DNA of 27,890 nucleotides from a virus, in the IMG/VR virus record IMGVR_UViG_3300009790_002236, positions 1-27,890 of that record; one strand, given 5' to 3'. The position numbers and the translations under genes were made by a program. The number at the start of each line of letters is the position of its first letter. Within the stretch, counting starts at the first letter, position 1. The notes under the pieces were generated by a model. It was not told the origin of the DNA. It saw nothing but the letters and a program-made list of their open reading frames with translations, and searched no databases. Shown here piece after piece: positions 19,958-25,477 of the stretch.

Positions 19958-21997
19958 TTAAAAACAACTAGAAGTGAGTGAACCTGTATTGGTGATTGTT
20001 GATACTTCTACTAAAGTAGGAGATTGATTAAAGACCGTTGGTGTCAAACTATTTAGAGGTACAGTAGGAGGAGGTGTTGTTCCTGTTGGTGCTACTGTTA
20101 CTTCTGGATTGACAACATTTATAATAGTTCCAGGTGTTGATGCTGGAATTGTAGAACTGTTTGAAGGTATAAACAGAGTTGGTAACTGCAAATCTGCTGG
20201 TAATAGAGAAGGGTCAATGACACTTCCAACACCAGTTACAGCGTCTGTAAGGTTCAAATTAGTAGATGTTGGTATATTATTACCAGCACCAACAATATTG
20301 ATTGGACCTACACAGATTTCACCAGTATCATAGTTTATAGATCCTGCATTCTCATTCGTATAAACTTTCTTATTTCCAGTATTATAGAATGTTCTTAGAT
20401 TTCCGAAACCGTCATCTTCAAATTGTTGATCTATACCAGGTCTATCTGCTGTTCTAAAGTTACCAGATAAAATAACAGGTTCTTTCTTACAAACACTTGA
20501 AGTCGATGATGCTGCTCCAGTATTACTTGGGGCACTATTATATAAAGAAGATCCAGTTGATATGCAATAAGTATTAGTTTGATTTGTTTGAGGCTTAATG
20601 TATTTCAGTAATGAAGTCTGAACAGAAACGTCAGTAATAGCTCTATCAGACAAAGTAATTGCCTTTTGGAATTGTTGATTTCTAAAGGTAGAGTTAAAGT
20701 TATTAATCTGTGTTTGTGTTGCCCAATTACCAACTGCAGACTGAATATTACTCTTAATTGCAGATGTATTGCTAGTTACTCCAGTATCATAAAGAGCAAA
20801 CACTTTAGGATAAACAAACAACTCATCTGGGTCAATAACTACTGGGTCAATAGATGCCATAGCATAACTTCTAAGGTCTGCAGCAATTGTTTTCTTTGTT
20901 GCATCATTCAAAGAAGATCCAGTCTTTGTTTTAACTGCTATGTAAACTTTACCGTAAATAGGTGGATTTAATGAATCACCACCATAAGCAATAACGGAAT
21001 CTGCATTAGAATAGATTTTTTTAGTGATTACAGCATAATCCTGTGCTGTAACTGCTCTGTATTGGGAAGAATAGTATCTAGGAGCCATATACTTGATAGA
21101 CTCTACAGATTCTGGAGTAGTACCAAGTTGTGATCTCTCTTTAACGTGTAATTTAACGTCAGCAACGTTATATGATATACCCAAACTATCAATAAGATCT
21201 CCAGTATATGAAAAATCAGTAACCTCATTAGCTTCTGAACCAGAAGTAACCAAGTATTCTAAATTAATAACCTCACCATCTTTAACCTTTCTACCAACAC
21301 TATCATCACCAAATCTAACCTCATATCTCATATCCTCTCCTTCAGAAAGGAAGAATACCCTTGTATTGGCAGTTAAATTAGTAACTGTATCAACTAAGTT
21401 ATAAACATCGGATGTAGTAGAAGATTCATTGGGTTTAACTGTAACATTTAAAGTTCCCACATCAGCATCTTGAGTAGGAATTTTATAAGTCTGTGATTGG
21501 AATGTATTTACCAAATACTCATAATTCATAATGGATCCTTCACTAACCGCCAAATTATCAAACTCAGCAGCACCAGTTGTAGTATTAACTTCTACAGTAG
21601 TGTCTGCCATAATATTCCAAACAAAATTACCCCCAGTAGCTACAGCACCTTTCTTCAAGGTGACACTACTAGGATAAGATCCATTAGTTTGTGTTGTTTG
21701 AACATTTAATTTTAAACAAGCCTTAGATGCAACAATAGATCTAGGAACATAATTTAATAACTTTGCAATATTAACAATATTGTCTCTAACAGTAGCAGAA
21801 GGTAAAAATGCCTCATTCATTGCCATATTAGCATTGAATGCGGTATAATATGTGTTATATGCCAACGTATCAATCAAATATGATAATGCAGACCCTTCAA
21901 AATCATAATCACTAAATTCATTCCTAGTTCTTAAGTAGGATTTGATAGACGATTTTATATCATTAAAATCTAATGCTGTTAAATTATTCGGTTGCAT
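19958..21997 (-). CDS. gp6: Baseplate wedge protein gp6
   Basis: 679 aa, close to the roughly 660 aa of T4 gp6, which forms the wedge ring of the baseplate. The start MQPNNLTALDFNDIKSSIKS, the LDTLAYNTYYTAFNANMAMN-type helix (here SYLIDTLAYNTYYTAFNAN) and the phrase LLNYVPRSIVASKA are characteristic of T4-like gp6 of cyanophages. Mid-protein, EDMRYEVRFGDDSVGRKV and the run from PRYYSSQYRAVTAQDYAVI, with an IYSNADSVIAYGG continuation, match the gp6/baseplate J-type core. The last roughly 70 residues are rich in Thr, Pro, Ser and Asn and look disordered. The ATG shares one base with the gp25 stop (TAATG), as expected for coupled wedge proteins. Assignment is firm; the C-terminal tail could be a lineage-specific addition. 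Confidence 0.93.
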   Translation of the reverse strand: MQPNNLTALDFNDIKSSIKSYLRTRNEFSDYDFEGSALSYLIDTLAYNTYYTAFNANMAMNEAFLPSATVRDNIVNIAKLLNYVPRSIVASKACLKLNVQTTQTNGSYPSSVTLKKGAVATGGNFVWNIMADTTVEVNTTTGAAEFDNLAVSEGSIMNYEYLVNTFQSQTYKIPTQDADVGTLNVTVKPNESSTTSDVYNLVDTVTNLTANTRVFFLSEGEDMRYEVRFGDDSVGRKVKDGEVINLEYLVTSGSEANEVTDFSYTGDLIDSLGISYNVADVKLHVKERSQLGTTPESVESIKYMAPRYYSSQYRAVTAQDYAVITKKIYSNADSVIAYGGDSLNPPIYGKVYIAVKTKTGSSLNDATKKTIAADLRSYAMASIDPVVIDPDELFVYPKVFALYDTGVTSNTSAIKSNIQSAVGNWATQTQINNFNSTFRNQQFQKAITLSDRAITDVSVQTSLLKYIKPQTNQTNTYCISTGSSLYNSAPSNTGAASSTSSVCKKEPVILSGNFRTADRPGIDQQFEDDGFGNLRTFYNTGNKKVYTNENAGSINYDTGEICVGPINIVGAGNNIPTSTNLNLTDAVTGVGSVIDPSLLPADLQLPTLFIPSNSSTIPASTPGTIINVVNPEVTVAPTGTTPPPTVPLNSLTPTVFNQSPTLVEVSTITNTGSLTSSCF

Positions 21998-22422
21998 TAT
22001 TCAGGTCTCTGTAGGACAAACTTGACTTCTTCAACAATAGGTATACCAACAACTTGATAAACTATAGTAACAGCGAGTTTTGAATTTTCTCCATAAGGAA
22101 CTACCACTACGGATCTCAACTGTACTCTTTTCTCATACTGATTAATTGTATTTATTATTTCATCCTTAATTGTATCTGCTGTGAATCCATCTAAAGGTTC
22201 AAACAGCAACTGCATTACTTGACACCCCACATTTTTGTTAAATGGAATCTCACCAGGTGAAGTCATCACCAAATTCCTCAAAGCTTGTTTAATAGAATTC
22301 TCATTTTTAACTATAGAAACATCATTGGTGAAAGGATTTCTACCAAATGCCATTCCAATATCTTTAAAAGATCTTGACTTATTAGATGCTAAATCTGCAC
22401 TAGTTAATCTTTTTAATGCCAT
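21997..22422 (-). CDS. gp25: Baseplate wedge protein gp25
   Basis: 141 aa, near the usual length of the GPW/gp25 family (T4 gp25 is 132 aa). It joins wedge to sheath and is related to the TssE/gpW assembly fold. The family core is visible at residues 43-78: IKQALRNLVMTSPGEIPFNK, then NVGCQVMQLLFEPLD. The N-terminus FKDIGMAFGRNPFTNDVSIV is the expected lead-in. A C-terminal ferredoxin-like strand pair ends in EEVKFVLQRPE. Its start overlaps the SET-gene stop by one base, and its stop overlaps the gp6 start by one base. No anomalies seen. Confidence 0.95.
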   Translation of the reverse strand: MALKRLTSADLASNKSRSFKDIGMAFGRNPFTNDVSIVKNENSIKQALRNLVMTSPGEIPFNKNVGCQVMQLLFEPLDGFTADTIKDEIINTINQYEKRVQLRSVVVVPYGENSKLAVTIVYQVVGIPIVEEVKFVLQRPE

Positions 22423-22709
22423 TAAACTTCATAAAAGGTGTATTTCAGAAAGAGTTCCTTCATAGGGTCAATATCCTCTAATACAGTTATAAAATACCTG
22501 TGAGGTTCATATTCATACTTCGCACAATTAGGATGGTCACTATGGTTTATAAAACCGCCTAGTGGTGTCCTTATAATCTCTTCACCTAATATAATATGGG
22601 ATAAACCTAAAACAGTTCCAGATTCAAGAGGTCTTCTTGTAAATATCCCTTGACCAGCAATAGGACTATCCGATATGAATAATCCGTCTGGTAATGCCCT
22701 ATAAGTCAC
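22422..22709 (-). CDS. Small stand-alone SET-domain protein (putative protein methyltransferase)
   Basis: 95 aa, all SET domain. Visible motifs: GQGIFTRRPLESGTV at 19-33 (AdoMet-binding edge, usual form GxGxF.....I..G), LGGFINHSDHPNC at 50-62 (NHS...PN core) and ELFLKYTFY at 85-93 (usual E-L-x-x-x-Y). SET proteins methylate lysines, or in some cases other groups, using AdoMet. This copy is minimal, with short pre- and post-SET parts, so it may be weakly active or depend on a partner. The frame opens at GTG (22709) after a three-codon mini-ORF; an in-frame TAG at 22730-22728 limits upstream extension, leaving only rare ATT start alternatives. It ends in TAATG with gp25. Target unknown: a virion protein or a host protein are both possible. 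Confidence 0.85.
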   Translation of the reverse strand: MTYRALPDGLFISDSPIAGQGIFTRRPLESGTVLGLSHIILGEEIIRTPLGGFINHSDHPNCAKYEYEPHRYFITVLEDIDPMKELFLKYTFYEV

Positions 22710-22717
22710 AATATCAT
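22706..22717 (-). other. Three-codon mini-ORF overlapping the SET start
   Basis: An ATG at 22717 sits about 7 nt behind GGAG (22728-22725), an ideal ribosome site. It reads ATG ATA TTG TGA, and its stop overlaps the GTG start of the SET gene (GTGA). Ribosomes loaded at the ATG would terminate exactly where the GTG could restart them. The GTG itself lies about 15 nt from GGAG, too far for efficient direct start. Confidence 0.5.
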
Positions 22718-22731
22718 TACTAATCTCCTAT

Positions 22732-22739
22732 TATTTATC
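22732..22739 (-). promoter_or_regulatory. Possible T4-type late promoter, 7/8 match
   Basis: The minus strand reads GATAAATA, one base from the T4 late consensus TATAAATA. It lies in the 46-nt gap between ho1 and the SET gene, the widest gap between genes here. It sits only 3 nt before the GGAG ribosome site, so a transcript started 5-6 nt downstream would begin within the ribosome site. That weakens the case. Confidence 0.35.
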
Positions 22740-22755
22740 GGGTTTTCACTAACTT

Positions 22756-23448
22756 TTAACTACCAGTGATATAACCCCATAAAACTTTCCAGAATGACTT
22801 ACTAGCATCTCCTTGAATTTCATCAAAAAGGTACATATTAAGACGAAAAGCATAATTTGCTTCATTAATTAGATTATTTGTGTCGTGTTCGTTTATATCC
22901 AAAGAATCTAAATCAGCACGATACCCTTCTTTAAACTTTTTAGCATCAGGTACTCTAGGAAACTCATAAAACATCAAACCTGATCCTTTAGCTGGTTGTA
23001 ATGCTTTCTGTGCTATACCCTTAAGGATCTGACCACCAGATAGGTCACCTATGTACCTAGTATAGTGATGTGCTATCAAAAGATAAGGATCATTTTCTGC
23101 TATCTCATTAATTCTATAGCAATATGTATTACATGCTTCCGAGGGTATTACTTTATCTCTCCACATAGGTCCATAATAATATCTAAGATCTTGTTGAAGA
23201 AAAGCAGTACGATTTAATATTGCTTGGTACTTATGTAAGACCTTAGCAAGAGGATCTTTGGTTTCCTTTATCCTTTCCTCCATTGTTTCATAAACATACC
23301 AAAAGTTAGTAAGTAACTTACGGTATTCTTCTTCATTTACAACACCTTTAAGAAAACCTCTAACAAATTTAGTGTTTTCTGCAGCAGAATGTGATTTTTT
23401 AGTTCCTTCCTTTAATTGCTTAGAAAGTGGTACTTTAGGTAATGTCAT
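22756..23448 (-). CDS. ho1: Heme oxygenase (phage ho1)
   Basis: 230 aa, close to cyanobacterial HO1 (about 240 aa). It cleaves heme to biliverdin IXalpha, CO and Fe2+ with reduced ferredoxin, the first step to phycobilins. The opening LKEGTKKSHSAAENTKFVR at 12-30 carries the proximal heme-ligand histidine, H20 here, and FLKGVV follows as in the cyanobacterial enzymes. The distal helix GDLSGGQ is at 134-140. YGPMW, PYLLIAHHYTRYIG and the ending FWKVLWGY are also family-like. All expected active-site segments are present, so it is likely functional. A biliverdin reductase partner (pebS or pcyA in known cyanophages) is not in this window. Its start overlaps the preceding oxygenase gene by 14 nt, and a 46-nt gap follows. 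No clear ribosome site is seen. Confidence 0.96.
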   Translation of the reverse strand: MTLPKVPLSKQLKEGTKKSHSAAENTKFVRGFLKGVVNEEEYRKLLTNFWYVYETMEERIKETKDPLAKVLHKYQAILNRTAFLQQDLRYYYGPMWRDKVIPSEACNTYCYRINEIAENDPYLLIAHHYTRYIGDLSGGQILKGIAQKALQPAKGSGLMFYEFPRVPDAKKFKEGYRADLDSLDINEHDTNNLINEANYAFRLNMYLFDEIQGDASKSFWKVLWGYITGS

Positions 23449-24004
23449 GACTAGAAATAATGCTAGGTTGTTCAGTTAAAAAAATGTTTCCAGATATAGC
23501 AATCCGACCTTTAGAATAATTAGGTGGGACTTTATGATCTAGGTCGCTATTAAAAATAACAACGTTTCCTTGTTTTGGTTCAAATTTGAGATTAGGTTCT
23601 CTAAAGATTAATGGTGCAGAACCATCAGGTACAGTTACATAATACGCAAATGAGTAATTTCCTACCATTGGAGTAGGTGTATCACGGGAATTTGAATTCA
23701 TTAACCGTAATTGATCAGGAAAATGGTTATGCCAATCAATCTCTTCACCATCATTTATATAATGTACACCCCACATTTCCGCAAACTTTTTAGTTTCTCT
23801 ACCTACAAAGTCCTCATCAATCCTTTTTCCTATCCATCTAATAAGGGATAATGCCTCTTGGGATCTCTGATGAAGATCCCATTCAGTCATAAGACAAGTA
23901 GCTTCCGTGGGTTTCCCCAATGACTTATCATTATAAGTCAATATAAGAGATTTTAGAATAGGATTAACTTCTTCTGCTAGTGGATAACTGTATTCCTTTA
24001 TCAT
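23435..24004 (-). CDS. 2-oxoglutarate/Fe(II)-dependent oxygenase-like protein B
   Basis: 189 aa. It has the layout of the 2OG-Fe(II) double-stranded beta-helix fold: WGVHYINDGEEIDWHNHFPD at 78-97, with H92-N-H94 as candidate proximal metal ligands, then FAYYVTVPDG, GNVVIFNSDLDHKV with distal H157, and R167 ten residues later for the 2OG carboxylate (GRIAISGNIF). The HxH in place of the commoner HxD/E, and the SGNIF ending, resemble the family annotated as 'putative 2OG-Fe(II) oxygenase' common in marine T4-like phages. Substrate unknown; protein or small-molecule hydroxylation are both possible. Its ATG overlaps the previous gene by 4 nt (ATGA). It shares the ending H...R-I-S/A-I-S-G-N-I with the neighbouring 260-aa protein, so the two are probably ancient paralogues. 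Confidence 0.75.
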   Translation of the reverse strand: MIKEYSYPLAEEVNPILKSLILTYNDKSLGKPTEATCLMTEWDLHQRSQEALSLIRWIGKRIDEDFVGRETKKFAEMWGVHYINDGEEIDWHNHFPDQLRLMNSNSRDTPTPMVGNYSFAYYVTVPDGSAPLIFREPNLKFEPKQGNVVIFNSDLDHKVPPNYSKGRIAISGNIFLTEQPSIISSHDIT

Positions 24005-24783
24005 ATCTCAGATGGCATAACCTTACTGCTATCTAAAGCAATATTACCAGAAATACTAATTCTATCCTCTTTACAGTTATAGTACGGATGTACTGCGTGT
24101 TTTAAGTCAGAAGGGAATAATAACATAGTACCTTCATATGAAGGTGATAAATTATACCCAGTTGACTTGATTTTACCTAAAAGATCCAAATAAAAGAACT
24201 CAAAAGCAGAAATTAACTTATGATTAGAGTTAGCAGCAATTGGATTTTTATTTTGCTCATGGAAATCCGTTGGAATTTTTAACCATATAACAAAACTCCA
24301 AACACCGTAATGTTCGTGCGGAGGTTGAAATTCATTTTCTTTTTGGTAATTAACCCACCAAGTATTAAGATGATACGGATGTTTTAAACTAACAGGAGTA
24401 CCATGACCAATATTATCAAATTCTTGTTGATATCTAGTAATTAAGGGATCTAGAACGTTCATAAAGAACCAATCATCTTTATCCTGTAATTCCCAACTAG
24501 AGTCAATAATACCAGCTAAAGTGGGTTTTGCGTCACGCACACCCTTTGCTTCCGCTACACGTTCCCAAATAAACTCTAATTGAGCTGGTTGGAGCTTAGT
24601 TTCCAACCATCCGAGATTATGTGGTCGTATAACCAATATATCACCTAATCTACAAGCACCTTCACGCCTTCCAGAAACCATACTGGCATTACTATCTTTC
24701 CCAATTCTATTGATGGAGGTTTCTATAGGTGGTAATTCACTAGGAGAGGACGGTGCATCCATCCTCCCTATCATTCTCACCAT
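24001..24783 (-). CDS. 2-oxoglutarate/Fe(II)-dependent oxygenase-like protein A
   Basis: 260 aa. After about 40 polar N-terminal residues comes a mixed helical region (TKLQPAQLEFIWERVAEAKG), then a jelly-roll catalytic part: WWVNYQKENEFQPPHEHYG at 142-160, with H156-E-H158 as candidate proximal ligands, WSFVIWLKIP, GTMLLFPSDLKHAVHP with H229 (or H232) as distal ligand, and R241 in RISISGNIAL for 2OG. The order matches the 'putative 2OG-Fe(II) oxygenase' type with HxH. Related to the next gene, but about 70 aa longer, mostly at the N-terminus and in a loop at 172-215. The start ATG overlaps the 48-aa gene's stop (TAATG), with a purine-rich GGGGGCAAGG just upstream. M4 and M8 are alternative starts. 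Substrate not predictable. Confidence 0.75.
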   Translation of the reverse strand: MVRMIGRMDAPSSPSELPPIETSINRIGKDSNASMVSGRREGACRLGDILVIRPHNLGWLETKLQPAQLEFIWERVAEAKGVRDAKPTLAGIIDSSWELQDKDDWFFMNVLDPLITRYQQEFDNIGHGTPVSLKHPYHLNTWWVNYQKENEFQPPHEHYGVWSFVIWLKIPTDFHEQNKNPIAANSNHKLISAFEFFYLDLLGKIKSTGYNLSPSYEGTMLLFPSDLKHAVHPYYNCKEDRISISGNIALDSSKVMPSEI

Positions 24784-24929
24784 TAACCTTGCCCCCGATA
24801 CTTCTTACCCTTCTTATTTCGTGAAGTTGCACTGATTACAGTGTTTTGACTTCTGCCTTGACGAGTCTTTTTAGGTTTTGCAGGAACGTAATTCCCACTA
24901 TCATTCCATGCTCCTGATGCTTTTGCCAT
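24783..24929 (-). CDS. 48-aa basic hypothetical peptide
   Basis: A 48-codon frame starting at 24929, just 2 nt after the PAAR stop, and ending in TAATG with the oxygenase gene. It begins MAKASGAWNDSGNYVPAKPK and is Lys/Arg-rich, with KKTRQGR and NKKGKKYRGQG. No hydrophobic segment or cysteine is present. The tight fit between two genes and the coupled stop/start support it as real. The composition suggests binding to nucleic acid or to an acidic virion surface, but no family was recognised. Confidence 0.7.
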   Translation of the reverse strand: MAKASGAWNDSGNYVPAKPKKTRQGRSQNTVISATSRNKKGKKYRGQG

Positions 24930-24931
24930 AA

Positions 24932-25477
24932 TTAAATTCCAATGTATACATTTGAACTACTACCTGCAATTACTGATTTGCAAGGATACTCAGTAGTTCC
25001 GTTTCCTAGTGGATCTCCAACCCTTGCTACATATCTACCATTAATTTTAACGGACTTTGATGTAGCAAATGCTTTACGTTTATGCCCTACAGAGGGTTCA
25101 CGTCCAGCATTAGTTCCAACAGTACAGTGCCAACCAGGTGATTCTTCCGTATGTGAGCAATTATCACTAGAAGATTTTGTAGTATGCGTAGTATGTGTTG
25201 GATGAGGGATGAGTTCATCTCCATCTAATATAGGTATTTTACCATTAATTACGATAGTTGACAACTGTGTTCCTGAATCAGGAAGTTGTGGGGTTGGTTC
25301 CCACCAAGTTGTAGCATCCATCTCATCAACGGTTTTTGGTACTATATTAGGATCTGTCGCTGAGTGTGGACAATTAGAAAGAGTTCCACCTCCAAATCCT
25401 GGATGATGTATAGAACCAAGACCAGTACCGTGTCCAGTACAAGATCCTGTATATACTGCTATTGCTTGAGTACTCAT
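24932..25477 (-). CDS. PAAR-motif spike-tip protein
   Basis: 181 aa. The C-terminal half has the PAAR pattern: VKINGRYVARVGDPLGNGTT, then a Cys (C166) and VIAGSSSNVYIG at the end. PAAR proteins fold into a metal-bound cone that caps the baseplate spike and pierces the cell surface; T4 gp5.4 is the counterpart. The N-terminal part also looks spike-like, with CTGHGTGLGSIHHPGFG and INGKIPILDGDELI. A His/Thr-rich stretch HPTHTTHTT (92-100) with C107, H109, H117 and C118 is a plausible metal site. It is longer than the roughly 95-aa minimal PAAR because of the N-terminal and central parts. The start overlaps the preceding stop by 4 nt (ATGA), and GGAG lies 10 nt upstream (25491-25488). Confidence 0.85.
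   Translation of the reverse strand: MSTQAIAVYTGSCTGHGTGLGSIHHPGFGGGTLSNCPHSATDPNIVPKTVDEMDATTWWEPTPQLPDSGTQLSTIVINGKIPILDGDELIPHPTHTTHTTKSSSDNCSHTEESPGWHCTVGTNAGREPSVGHKRKAFATSKSVKINGRYVARVGDPLGNGTTEYPCKSVIAGSSSNVYIGI

Noticed and set aside
22710-22755. Terminator between ho1 and the SET gene
   Set aside because: No stem-loop followed by a U-run could be found on the minus strand; the gap instead holds a possible late promoter and ribosome site.
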